Positions 45,471-53,347 are shown, numbered from the stretch's first letter. The stretch: 64,000 nucleotides of DNA from Planctomycetes bacterium MalM25 (GCA_007745835.1 CP036424.1:1139001-1203000), one strand, 5' to 3'. The notes: generated by a model from the sequence alone, not told the origin. Numbers and translations are program-made.

Positions 45471-46498
45471 TCCGTTCGATCTTGATCGCGCTCTGCCTGA
45501 TGGCGTCGGCTGACCCTCGGGCCGCTGCCTCGGGTGTCGCCGGGGACCTCCAGGCCGCGCAGGCATCGGTCGTTAAAGTCTATGGGCTCGGTGGCGTCGC
45601 CGGCCTCGAGGGGTACCAGACGGGCGTCTTCGTTGAGTCTTCAGGCGTCGTCGTGACGATCGACAGCACGGTGCTCGAATCGGGCGCCGTCTCGCTGGTC
45701 GATGCTTACGGAGATCGTTACGAGGGCCGTGTTGTCGGACGCGACGCAGAGACCGGGCTGGCGCTGGTGGCTTGTCCCGAGTCGACGACACCCCCGGGCT
45801 TTCTGACACTGGAAGGTGCGCGGCAACCCCGCCGCGCCGAACCGGTCTGGGCCTTGTCGAACGCGTTCGCCATCGCCGAGGGGAATGAAGCGGTGACCGC
45901 CCAACGCGGGCGCCTCGCCGCGATCACCAGGATGCCCGTTTCGGTAGACGCTGAACGCACCCGAACCTCGGTGGGCGTCCCGCGCGTCGGTTCAACGGTC
46001 TTGCTGCTCGACGCGGTCACCAGCAACCCCGGCGCGGGGGGCGGTGTCGTGATCGGACGAGGGGGCGTGCTCCTGGGTGTGCTCGGGGCGGAGTGCCGCT
46101 CTTCTCTGACCGGCTCTTGGATCAACTACGCCGTGCCCGCGTCGGCCGTGCGAGACGCGATCGGACGCATCCGTTCCGGCGAGCGGTCCGTTCTCACCAG
46201 CCAAAGCGATCGCGATGCGCTCGACCGAGCCCGCCTCCGCGAGATCGGGATCGTCATGATCCCGGCGGTCACGCGGCGGACCCCGCCGTTCGTTGAACGC
46301 GTGGTGGCGAAGAGCTTGGCGGACCGAGCCGGGCTGCGCGCCGACGACCTGATCGTCGCCGTTTCCGACACGCCAATCGGAGTTGGGGAGGCGGCCGCCG
46401 CGGCGATTGTCGAAGAGTCTTCCCGCGCCGAGGTTGAACTGACGGTCGTGCGTGGCCAACGCGTTCTCACCCTGACGCTGCCGAGAGTCGCTCCATGA
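45467..46498 (+). CDS. Trypsin-fold pseudoprotease with PDZ (first of two)
   Basis: A 343-aa exported protein. It aligns along its whole trypsin-like domain with the preceding protease, yet all three catalytic residues are lost: the His site reads VTIDSTV (Ser67), the Asp site AETGLALV (Gly97) and the Ser site NPGAGGGVV (Gly191). The fold-defining glycines and the PDZ domain (about 265-335, AKSLADRAGLRADDLIVAVS) are kept, and the frame is intact, so this is a preserved non-enzymatic paralogue, not a decayed gene. The ribosome-binding site is AAGGGGA. ATGA overlaps link it to both neighbours. Confidence 0.87.
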   Translation: MIRSILIALCLMASADPRAAASGVAGDLQAAQASVVKVYGLGGVAGLEGYQTGVFVESSGVVVTIDSTVLESGAVSLVDAYGDRYEGRVVGRDAETGLALVACPESTTPPGFLTLEGARQPRRAEPVWALSNAFAIAEGNEAVTAQRGRLAAITRMPVSVDAERTRTSVGVPRVGSTVLLLDAVTSNPGAGGGVVIGRGGVLLGVLGAECRSSLTGSWINYAVPASAVRDAIGRIRSGERSVLTSQSDRDALDRARLREIGIVMIPAVTRRTPPFVERVVAKSLADRAGLRADDLIVAVSDTPIGVGEAAAAAIVEESSRAEVELTVVRGQRVLTLTLPRVAP

Positions 46499-47523
46499 AA
46501 ACCTTTTCTCCGGTTGGTCTCTTGTGCCTCTCGCTGCTGGTGGGAAGCCTTCAGGCTCAGTCGCTGGACCAACGCTACGAGGCGGCTATCGACGCGGCCG
46601 TCGCCTCTGCGGAGGACCGGCTCGTGCGTCTCCGCTACTTCGGTGACGGGGGCGAAGCCCTCGGCGCCTCCGCCGCGCCGGTCACCGGCTGGCGGCTAGG
46701 TGGGGGCTGGGTGCTGACGAGTGACTACGGCCTGGCCCAGGCCCCAGCGGCGATCATTGGTCGGCGGCTGAATGGGGAGCCCTCCCGCTACGCTCTGGTT
46801 GCACGCGATCACAGCCGAAGGCTCGTACTGCTGAAAGAGGAGTCCTCAGAGCCCGGGTTACCACCGCGGCTCGACACCACACGAGCGGCACGCGTCGGCG
46901 AGACGGCGATCGCCCTCGGCGCGGTTTACTCGGCCGAGGCGGCGAGCGTCTCGGTTGGCGTGATCAGCGCGATCGGCCGTCACGGGGGCCGGTCCGTTCA
47001 GACGGACGCGGCGATCTCTCCCGCCAACTACGGTGGTCCCCTCGTCGGGCTCGACGGGGCGTTGCTCGGCGTTATCTCCCCGCTGGCCCCCGCCGGCATG
47101 AGCGGGGTCGAAATCTACGATTCGGGGATCGGCTTCGCGATCCCGCCTGCCCAGTTCACGTCACGACTCGATCGGCTGGCCTCGGGCGAATCGATCCACC
47201 CTGGCTGGCTTGGGGCCTCTTTCGAGAAGGGAGATCCGCTCCGCTCGGCCCCTCGAGTGATCGAAGCGGCCAGAGGGGGCGCCGCCGAAGCCGCGGGACT
47301 CGCCAAGTCCGATACGGTTCTCGCCATCGACGGAGAGCTCACACCGAGCGTCTGGCGGCTGCGGAGTATCGTGAGCGGGCTGGACGCGGGGCAGCGCGTG
47401 GTTGTCTCAGTGCGGCGAGCCGATGGAGGACGCGAAAGCCTGCCCTTGAGGCTCGGTAAGCGGCCTCAGCAGGCGTCCGAACCAACCGTCCCCAGACAAC
47501 AAGAGAAGCCCGACGAACCGTGA
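46495..47523 (+). CDS. Trypsin-fold pseudoprotease with PDZ (second of two), last gene of the cluster
   Basis: A 342-aa exported protein (signal about 1-21). The closing strand of the protease domain is easy to recognise (SVQTDAAISPANYGGPLVG), but the Ser position is Tyr179. The His position is Tyr78 in LTSDYGLA, and the Asp position is Arg109 in HSRRLVLL. The PDZ domain is preserved (AARGGAAEAAGLAKSDTVLA). The substitutions differ from those in the previous gene, so the two proteins lost activity separately or diverged afterwards. The stop codon lies in the loop of a terminator hairpin. Confidence 0.87.
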   Translation: MKTFSPVGLLCLSLLVGSLQAQSLDQRYEAAIDAAVASAEDRLVRLRYFGDGGEALGASAAPVTGWRLGGGWVLTSDYGLAQAPAAIIGRRLNGEPSRYALVARDHSRRLVLLKEESSEPGLPPRLDTTRAARVGETAIALGAVYSAEAASVSVGVISAIGRHGGRSVQTDAAISPANYGGPLVGLDGALLGVISPLAPAGMSGVEIYDSGIGFAIPPAQFTSRLDRLASGESIHPGWLGASFEKGDPLRSAPRVIEAARGGAAEAAGLAKSDTVLAIDGELTPSVWRLRSIVSGLDAGQRVVVSVRRADGGRESLPLRLGKRPQQASEPTVPRQQEKPDEP

Positions 47524-47539
47524 CGGCTCGCCGGGCTTC
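47505..47539 (+). terminator. Hairpin at the 3' end of the MoxR/protease cluster
   Basis: A 16-bp stem with two mismatches (47505-47520 with 47524-47539) has the TGA stop codon of the last gene as its loop. It is followed by CTTGTGATT, a weak T-rich tail. It also lies past the end of the convergent PEP-CTERM gene, so it may serve both directions. Confidence 0.6.
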
Positions 47540-47568
47540 CTTGTGATTCGATCCGTTCCCGGAGGGGC

Positions 47569-48342
47569 TCAGCCTTGGCGGCGCGACGCGGCCACGGTCG
47601 CAAAGCCAAGGAGCATGAGTCCGACGGTCGTCGGCTCGGGGATTTCGGGACGGTCGGTTGTGACCGTGATGTCGACGCCCTTCTTCTTGATGAAGGCGTT
47701 GCTGACTTCGTCCGCCGCGGTTTGCAGCGTGTTGTCGAAGCGGAGCGAGACGGCGGTCGCTTGGCCGTCGATGCCTTCGCCAGCCAAGTAGGCGTCGATG
47801 TCGATCAGCACCGAACCGCTCCAGGGGACCGCGGTGCCGTCGTCGGCCGAACGCTGGTACATGCCGCCACCCGAGACGGTCATCGAAGCGGTCTCGTTGG
47901 GCAGGCCGACGGGGGCGCCATCGACCTCGAGGACACGCCAGAAGAACGCGGCTCCGACCGAGGCGATCGCTTCGCCATCGGTGAGCCCACCGAGCGAGTA
48001 GTCACCGAATTCGTTGATTTCGATCGTGTTGATCGAGCCGCCCTGCTTCGCCGTGATGAGGGTCGAGAGGGTGCTGTCGATCAGATCGGCCCCGCCGCCG
48101 CTCGACTGCGACTGGAAGTTCTGCGGGTCCAGCAGGAGCATGTCCGACACGACGATTGGGCCGGGCACCTGCGAGGCGAAGAGGGGGCCCGCCTCGCCGT
48201 TGTTCTCGGTCACGTCCTCAAAGACGACGTTGCTATCGGCCGAGGTGAGATCACCCCAGTTGATTGTCGCCGCCGACGCCGGAGCGATCAGCGATAGGGC
48301 CATACCGCACGCGATTAGCCAAGCAGTGTGTTGAGTCTTCAT
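47569..48342 (-). CDS. PEP-CTERM sorting domain protein
   Basis: A 257-aa secreted protein. The signal peptide is about 1-25 (MKTQHTAWLIACGMALSLIA and so on, ending ASAA). The C-terminus is a clear PEP-CTERM tail: PEIPEP, then a hydrophobic helix TVGLMLLGFATVAA, then SRRQG. Such tails direct processing by an exosortase, which is not in this window. The central part is beta-rich and low in cysteine, with no recognised enzyme motif. The ATG at 48340-48342 starts exactly at the signal peptide; the longer open frame is not credible. It may be a surface or matrix protein. Confidence 0.92.
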   Translation of the reverse strand: MKTQHTAWLIACGMALSLIAPASAATINWGDLTSADSNVVFEDVTENNGEAGPLFASQVPGPIVVSDMLLLDPQNFQSQSSGGGADLIDSTLSTLITAKQGGSINTIEINEFGDYSLGGLTDGEAIASVGAAFFWRVLEVDGAPVGLPNETASMTVSGGGMYQRSADDGTAVPWSGSVLIDIDAYLAGEGIDGQATAVSLRFDNTLQTAADEVSNAFIKKKGVDITVTTDRPEIPEPTTVGLMLLGFATVAASRRQG

Positions 48343-48474
48343 TGGGTGTTCCAGGTGGCGTGTTCGCCCGACGGCGACAGGTGAGGGATAGGAAGGATCG
48401 AATCGAATCAGTCGTTCGCCGGGCCGTGAGGCCGCTTCCAGGCGGGTCGCTACCGTCGAAGCCTTTGACGGCAC

Positions 48475-48555
48475 AAAAAAAAGCGGCCACAAGACGCCCA
48501 TCCGAAACCGCCGGCCCTAGGCCGACAGCAGGTGGGGAGTCTTATGGCCGCTTTT
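48475..48555 (-). terminator. Rod-like hairpin A with U8 tail (second of a tandem pair)
   Basis: On the minus strand a 17-nt arm (48555-48539) pairs with 48495-48479 with one mismatch. Inner pairing continues as CCCA with TGGG and CGGCC-TAG-GGCCG, so almost the whole 77 nt folds into one rod. It ends in a run of eight T (48482-48475). It could be a terminator of the mfn genes, or the end of a small RNA or leader. Confidence 0.7.
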
Positions 48556-48606
48556 GGATTAGTTCTTGCTCGTTTTCGCTTGCACCCCGCGGCTTTCGCC
48601 GGGGGC

Positions 48607-48685
48607 AAAAAAAGAAAGCGGCAATCTCATGCCCTCAACACGGAACCCTCGCGGGTCGTGGGAGAAGCTAGAGATTGCCGCTTTC
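48607..48685 (-). terminator. Rod-like hairpin B with U7 tail (first of a tandem pair)
   Basis: GAAAGCGGCAATCTC at one end (48685-48671 on the minus strand) pairs perfectly over 15 nt with 48628-48614. Inner stems CACG/CGTG and CCC/GGG extend the rod. Seven T follow (48613-48607). Stem sequence (AAAGCGGC...GCCGCTTT), loop size (42 versus 43 nt) and tail match element A, so they appear related. Confidence 0.7.
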
Positions 48686-48841
48686 GTTAGGTCTAACTCG
48701 TAATGGGGCTGCGGGAGAATTTCGACCCGCAGAAGCAGTAGAATCGGTCACCCCCCCCAACGTCAAGCTTTTCAGGCGGGAAAACCGAAAATGCTAGCTA
48801 GCACGCCCGCTTCTGGGACGGAATGCCTAGTCGGTCCGGTG

Positions 48842-49423
48842 CTAGGTGCCCCCCAAACCGGGGGAAATCGCCCCGCACAGCCGAAACCCTGGGACTCCCT
48901 CGGTATGCCGAGGCAGTTCCGGATCGACCACCCCCGCCGCGGCGGCGGCTTCGGGGGTGGCGTAGGCCTTGGTAAGCGAGTGCTTTAGCAGCGTAAGGCG
49001 GGCCCCGGTCACGGAGGCGAGGCGGGCGGCGATCGAATCGCTGGTTGTTTGCCACCCCGGGCGGAGCGGCTCACCAGGTTGTGTCGGCTCGGTCTCCCGC
49101 AACCAATCACGGACCTGCCACGCTGAGTCGCCAGGCCGGAGATCCCTAAGGCTGTCAGTGAGATCGACGCCAGGCAGCCACTCCGTCAGCAGCCGGGTAT
49201 TCGCGTCCATAATTTGCACCGCCGCCCAGTGGCTGGCGACGGTGGATAGCGGGTTCGCCGCATCGATAACGCGGAGGGCATCCACGCTGGGGCCTCCGCC
49301 CGCTACGAGCAATCGGACGGTATCGGCCCGGCGGGTCACCACCAGCCAATCCGCGACAAGCCGCATCGCGTTGGGTTCGGCGAACAGGCTGCCGCCGACC
49401 TTGATCACCTCGTGAACCTTCAC
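48842..49423 (-). CDS. mfnE: Amino-acid-kinase-fold protein, probable methanofuran pathway kinase MfnE
   Basis: A 193-aa member of the aspartate/glutamate/uridylate kinase superfamily: VIKVGGSLFAEP at the N-terminus, LLVAGGGPSVDALR, and LTLLKHSLTKAYATP near the end. In methanogens the homologous MfnE phosphorylates the aminomethylfuran phosphate intermediate of methanofuran. Related genes sit in the methanofuran/methanopterin C1 clusters of methylotrophs and planctomycetes. Context decides the call: it overlaps the MfnF-like gene by 4 nt (GTGA) and an MfnD-like ligase follows upstream. The start is GTG at 49421-49423 with GGGAAG upstream. Confidence 0.78.
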   Translation of the reverse strand: MKVHEVIKVGGSLFAEPNAMRLVADWLVVTRRADTVRLLVAGGGPSVDALRVIDAANPLSTVASHWAAVQIMDANTRLLTEWLPGVDLTDSLRDLRPGDSAWQVRDWLRETEPTQPGEPLRPGWQTTSDSIAARLASVTGARLTLLKHSLTKAYATPEAAAAAGVVDPELPRHTEGVPGFRLCGAISPGLGGT

Positions 49424-50457
49424 GGTTGGCTTCCCAGTTCAATCGATGCGAGAACCGCCGCGGCGTGGGCGGGCAGTGGGTGGCTCGCCTTGGGGCCGAG
49501 CCCCTTCTGAAGCGAAAAGACTTGATACCGTCCTTCGAGCGCCCGGCGCGCCAGAAACTCGCCTTCTCCTGACAGCACACACAGTTCGGAGCGTAGGGAG
49601 GCTCTCGTCATGGCGGAGAGGAGGGTTTGTTGCTGGGCGTTGGCGATCGCCTCCGCTGCCTGCTGGGCGTCTTCCCTGGTGAACGTCTCCGAATCGGCGC
49701 CGAAGCAGCGGGCAAGACGAGCCACGGATGCCTCGGGTGTGAAGGGGCGGCCGTCGGCGGTCTCGGTGTTCGTCGGGTCGGCGTCCAACTCGCCGAGCAG
49801 CAACCAAGCATCGGCCGTGGTGGCGAACCACTCGGCGGCCACGGGGCAGGCGTCTCCTCGGTAGGGGAGCGAGACAACGACGGCGCACACCGGCGTGCGG
49901 CGTACGCCGGTGTAAACCAGCTCTCCGTTGAGGAGTCGCTCGGTGTCGGTAGCTCCCCTGGAGGCGACGCGGCCTCCCCGCAACGGGATCACGTCGATGG
50001 TGGTGGAGCCGGCATCGATCCAGGCCGCCGAATCGGTGGTGAGGGTGCTCGCCACGAGCCGGGCAGCGACCCGCCAGTTGGCCGCCGCCACGAGGGGGGG
50101 AAAGCTCTTGGCCTCGCCCGGCGTGAGCCAGCGATCATCGACCGTCGCGACACGCACCTCGCGGCCCCCCGACGCCTCGGTCACGGCGTCAACGATGGCC
50201 CGCACCCCCTCCCCCTTCGTGGCGAAGCAGTCCGCTAACTCGCCGGTCATCGTCAACGCGATCGGGGCGAGGTCGAACTTTGCGAGCAGGCGCTGCACCG
50301 CTTCCGGGAGATCGTCGGGGCGCTTCCACAGCTCAAACGGCTCCGAAACACTGACGGCGCGCCCGTCGGCCGCTTTGAGGTTGGCTCCACCCACATCGAG
50401 GCCGATCCACATCGGCGTGTCGGTCGGGGTGAGCCAGCGGCTTCGGTCGAGGTTCAT
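49420..50457 (-). CDS. mfnF: Hydantoinase/oxoprolinase-like protein of H4MPT-linked C1 metabolism, probable MfnF
   Basis: A 345-aa ASKHA-type protein of the family annotated as H4MPT-linked C1 transfer pathway protein, which includes archaeal MfnF, the enzyme joining the furan and tyramine parts of methanofuran. Markers: MWIGLDVGGANLKAAD, ALTMTGELADCFATK, AAWIDAGSTTIDVIPLRGGR and LLNGELVYTGVRRTPVCAV. The frame begins at ATG 50457, but MWIGLDVGGANLKAA at 50412 is the usual family start and may be the real one. The 3' end overlaps mfnE. It is 30 nt downstream of the ATP-grasp gene. Confidence 0.84.
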   Translation of the reverse strand: MNLDRSRWLTPTDTPMWIGLDVGGANLKAADGRAVSVSEPFELWKRPDDLPEAVQRLLAKFDLAPIALTMTGELADCFATKGEGVRAIVDAVTEASGGREVRVATVDDRWLTPGEAKSFPPLVAAANWRVAARLVASTLTTDSAAWIDAGSTTIDVIPLRGGRVASRGATDTERLLNGELVYTGVRRTPVCAVVVSLPYRGDACPVAAEWFATTADAWLLLGELDADPTNTETADGRPFTPEASVARLARCFGADSETFTREDAQQAAEAIANAQQQTLLSAMTRASLRSELCVLSGEGEFLARRALEGRYQVFSLQKGLGPKASHPLPAHAAAVLASIELGSQP

Positions 50458-50489
50458 AGGACCAACTTCGGGTGGCGCGCCAGAGTTGT

Positions 50490-51545
50490 CTAGCGGTCCA
50501 GGTCCCAGTACACGGCGCCGTCCGCGTCGAAGGCGAGCGGGCGCGGGTCGAGATCGATCTCGGGCCGTTCCCCGCGGGTCGCGGAGAGCATCGCGTTGAC
50601 GAGGCCCCCACGGGCCGCGCGACGCAGCCCGACATACGAAGTCGTGAGTCGCGGGTTGATCTCGATCACCACGTCGAGCGCACCGTCTGGGGCGTCGCCC
50701 AAGATCAGATCGACGCCCGCTAGGCCGACGAGCGTCGGCATCGCTTCGATCGCTCGCAAGGCGAGTTGGGTCGCTCGTTCGGCGAGCCCAGCTGCGAGCG
50801 GGGTTGAGCCGCCGAGGTAGGTCATTCGGCCATCGGCCGAGATCCGTTGTCGGCAGGGGGGAAGGGCCAGGGTCTCCCCGCCCGCTACGCCCAGCACCAC
50901 GACGCTCGCCGGTACGCCTGCCGCGTGCTCCTCAAACCGCCGTGGCCACGCGTACGCCGGGGGGCGGTCCCCCGAGTGGGCGACCAGGTGCGTGTCCTGC
51001 GATCCGGCCCCGTCGAGCGGCTTGATGACCGCCGGGTAATGAAAGTCCTCCGGCAAGGCGTCGTCGGGGGCGAGGACGAGGGCCCGGGGGGTTGGCGTGC
51101 CGTTCTGCGCCAGCGCTTCGGCCGTACGCTGTTTGTCCGAAGCGACCGCCACGAACGCTTCGGCGGGGGAGAGCAGGGTGGCTCCCGCCTGCTCCGCCAG
51201 ACGGACGCAATCGAGCAGGGCGCCGTCGGTTTCGGGCGCGATCAGCAGGGTGGCGTCGGACTGCTGGGCGAGACGCTCGAAGGCCTCGTCGTGCTCGGTT
51301 CGCCCGGAGATCTCGAGGGTCTCGCCACCGGGGGCGTGCAGGCCCGTGACGCGGAGGTCGCGCAGCAGGGTCACATGGTGTCCCGCGTTGGCCGCGTCGT
51401 CCGCGACGGCGTGGGCCATGGCGAGGCCCTCGCGGAGGAGCGATTCGGGCAGGGCGCCCGCCTCGGACACGAGGCCGCCCCCCGTGATCCACTCGTAGAT
51501 GAAGAGGCGTGAGGGCCTCGCCGAGCGTGTGGGGTCGGCCATCAT
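50490..51545 (-). CDS. mfnD: ATP-grasp ligase, probable tyramine-glutamate ligase MfnD
   Basis: A 351-aa ATP-grasp protein. LFIYEWITGGGL at the N-terminus is the hallmark of the archaeal/methylotroph family containing MfnD, which adds glutamate to tyramine in methanofuran synthesis. The ATP-grasp core shows ASDKQRTAEALAQNGTPTPR, YPAVIKPLDGAGSQDT, and the metal site VVIEINPRLTTSYVGLRRAA. The product start is uncertain: ATG at 51545 (MMADPTRSARP), a second ATG directly after it, or TTG at 51557 overlapping the lipA stop (TTGA). No strong ribosome-binding site is seen. It is probably co-transcribed with lipA. Confidence 0.82.
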   Translation of the reverse strand: MMADPTRSARPSRLFIYEWITGGGLVSEAGALPESLLREGLAMAHAVADDAANAGHHVTLLRDLRVTGLHAPGGETLEISGRTEHDEAFERLAQQSDATLLIAPETDGALLDCVRLAEQAGATLLSPAEAFVAVASDKQRTAEALAQNGTPTPRALVLAPDDALPEDFHYPAVIKPLDGAGSQDTHLVAHSGDRPPAYAWPRRFEEHAAGVPASVVVLGVAGGETLALPPCRQRISADGRMTYLGGSTPLAAGLAERATQLALRAIEAMPTLVGLAGVDLILGDAPDGALDVVIEINPRLTTSYVGLRRAARGGLVNAMLSATRGERPEIDLDPRPLAFDADGAVYWDLDR

Positions 51546-51553
51546 CGAGGGGC

Positions 51554-52567
51554 TCAAGCCTCGGGGCTCGTGACGTCCAGCGCGACCACCTCGGGCTCCG
51601 ACGCTTCGAGCAGGTCTTCTACCCGCCGGCCGGAGCGTGTCGCCTCGTACAGCACGCCAGCGCGGAAGCTGCTGCGAACCATCGGTCCCGACGCGACGCC
51701 GGTGAAGCCGATCTCGTAGGCGGTGTCTCGGTAGCGGTCGAACTGCTCGGGCGTGACGTACCGATCGACCGGCAAGAACCGCTCGCCGGGGCGCCCCGGG
51801 GTGAGGTACTGACCGAGGGTCACGATGTCGACCGCGGCTTCGTTGTGGAGCCGGCGCATGGCGTCGAGCACCTCGTCGTCGGTCTCGCCGAGGCCGACCA
51901 TGAGGCTGCTCTTCGTCGCCAGCTCGGGCCGCAGCCGCTTGGCTTCTCGGAGGATCGCCAGCGATTGCTTGTAAGAAGCCTTCGGGTCACGTACCTGCTT
52001 ATCGAGCCTCGGGACGCACTCCACGTTGTGGGCGAAGACTTTCAGCGGGATCGCGGACTCGGGGGTGTCCCCCAGCAGCTGCCGGAGCGCGTCGAAGTCG
52101 CCCCCCAAATCGCTGCCCAGGAGTTCGACGCCGCAGTCGGGCAGGCGTCGGTGGATCGCCTCGACGCAGGCGCGGTAGTGCCCGGCGCCGCCGTCGGGCA
52201 GGTCGTCGCGATTAACGACGGTCACCACCACGAACTTCAGCCCCATCCGCTCCACCGCGTTGGCGAGGTGCTCCGGCTCATCTGCCTCGGGCGGGGCAGG
52301 GGCCTTGAGCGTCTCGACGCTGCAAAACCGGCAGCCGCGGGTGCACTCCTTCCCAGCGACCATGAAGGTCGCCGTGCCGCGTCCCCAGCAATCGTGGATG
52401 TTGGGGCAGCGGGCCTCTTCGCAGACCGTGTGCAGGGCGTTGCCATCGACCGCGCCGGACGTGCGGTTGTAGAGCTTCAGGGCGTCGCCCGAGGGGAGCT
52501 CGGCGCGCAGCCAAGAGGGCAGACGGGGGCGGGTGGTCTTCGTGTTGCGGGACGTGGTCGTCGACAT
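51554..52567 (-). CDS. lipA: Lipoyl synthase LipA
   Basis: Radical-SAM enzyme that inserts two sulfurs into octanoyl groups on lipoate-dependent proteins. The 337-aa product has both iron-sulfur motifs: the auxiliary cluster cysteines 49, 54 and 60 (CEEARCPNIHDC) and the radical-SAM cysteines 75, 79 and 82 (CTRGCRFC). It also has the C-terminal RSSFRAG that contributes a serine ligand to the auxiliary cluster. Length is slightly above that of E. coli LipA. The ATG at 52565-52567 has no strong ribosome-binding site. It overlaps or abuts the mfnD start. Confidence 0.97.
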   Translation of the reverse strand: MSTTTSRNTKTTRPRLPSWLRAELPSGDALKLYNRTSGAVDGNALHTVCEEARCPNIHDCWGRGTATFMVAGKECTRGCRFCSVETLKAPAPPEADEPEHLANAVERMGLKFVVVTVVNRDDLPDGGAGHYRACVEAIHRRLPDCGVELLGSDLGGDFDALRQLLGDTPESAIPLKVFAHNVECVPRLDKQVRDPKASYKQSLAILREAKRLRPELATKSSLMVGLGETDDEVLDAMRRLHNEAAVDIVTLGQYLTPGRPGERFLPVDRYVTPEQFDRYRDTAYEIGFTGVASGPMVRSSFRAGVLYEATRSGRRVEDLLEASEPEVVALDVTSPEA

Positions 52568-52641
52568 GCTGGGATTGTAACCGCCGACCGCCCGGCGGCG
52601 TCACCGGGGCGGCGCGTGAATTCCCCGCATCCGGGGCGTGC

Positions 52642-53157
52642 TCACTCGCCCGACTCGTCCTCTTCCTTCCGCTCGCCCAGCTCGCGGTCGAGGTCTAGCA
52701 GCGACGCCGGATCGTCCTTCACGAGGTTGAATTTGTGAACGATGTCTCGGATCGTCTTCTCTTCCTCGACTTGCTCTTTCACAAACCACTCGAGCTCCAC
52801 CAACGCGGCGTACGACTTCTCGCTCAAGGCGAGGCCGTACATGTCGTTGATCTGCGCGGTGACGGTCGCCTCCTGCTTCTGAGAGCACTCGAAGACGTGC
52901 GGGATCGACTCGAAATCAACCGGTGGCTGTTCGATCGGGGCGAGCTTCACCCTCCCGCCACGGGCGATCAGGAAGTCGTAGAACCGCATCGCGTGGGCGT
53001 ACTCTTCCTGGCTCTGCATCCGCATCCATTGGGCGCAGCCGGTGAACTGCTGCTCCTCGAGGTAGGCCGACATCGCCAAGTACGAGTAGGACGCGAACAG
53101 CTCGTTGTTGATCTGGGCGTTGATGGCGTCCTGCATCGGCTGGGAGAATTCGGCCAT
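52642..53157 (-). CDS. ftnA: Non-haem ferritin
   Basis: A 171-aa FtnA-type ferritin for iron storage. The ferroxidase-site residues are in place: Glu19 (NNELFASYSYLAM), Glu52 and His55 (EEYAHAMRF) and a later Glu/Gln pair in LVELEWFVKEQVEEE. There is no haem-binding methionine of bacterioferritin type in the expected position. The C-terminal tail is acidic (ERKEEDESGE). The ATG at 53155-53157 follows an AAGAAGA region, with GCTAGC at 53174-53179 upstream. The 190-nt gap to the next gene contains a weak G/C hairpin near 53249-53281. Confidence 0.95.
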   Translation of the reverse strand: MAEFSQPMQDAINAQINNELFASYSYLAMSAYLEEQQFTGCAQWMRMQSQEEYAHAMRFYDFLIARGGRVKLAPIEQPPVDFESIPHVFECSQKQEATVTAQINDMYGLALSEKSYAALVELEWFVKEQVEEEKTIRDIVHKFNLVKDDPASLLDLDRELGERKEEDESGE

Positions 53158-53347
53158 GGCGGTCTTCTTCTTTGCTAGCGGTGGATTGGTTGGCTGTTCG
53201 CGACCGAGTCTCAGCAGCGAGAGCTTCGGGCCCCTCGTAAACGCCGACGGGCCCGCTTGGCCAAGGTGGCCAGCGAGCCCGTGTACAGCATCCTATTCGG
53301 TTGTCCCTGGATGGCAAGTTGACGCCGTTTTGGAATCTGGCGACCGG

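Larger units (their letters stand above)
48343..48841. other. Non-coding region between mfnE and the PEP-CTERM gene
   Basis: About 500 nt without a credible gene, clearly less GC-rich than the surroundings and full of CTAG tetramers. It holds two tandem hairpin elements (listed separately), a small 7-bp hairpin at 48709-48732 (CTGCGGG with CCCGCAG) and a GCTAGCTAGC at 48793-48802. It must contain the PEP-CTERM gene promoter (minus strand), but no confident -35/-10 pair was found. Confidence 0.7.

Noticed and set aside
45467-47523. The two inactive trypsin-like genes as decaying pseudogenes
   Set aside because: Frames are intact, ribosome-binding sites and ATGA overlaps are kept, and structural glycines and PDZ domains are preserved, so they are treated as functional pseudoproteases.
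53249-53281. G/C-rich hairpin between the ferritin and GlsB-type genes as a terminator
   Set aside because: The stem is imperfect and no T-run follows on either strand, so it is only mentioned with the ferritin gene.
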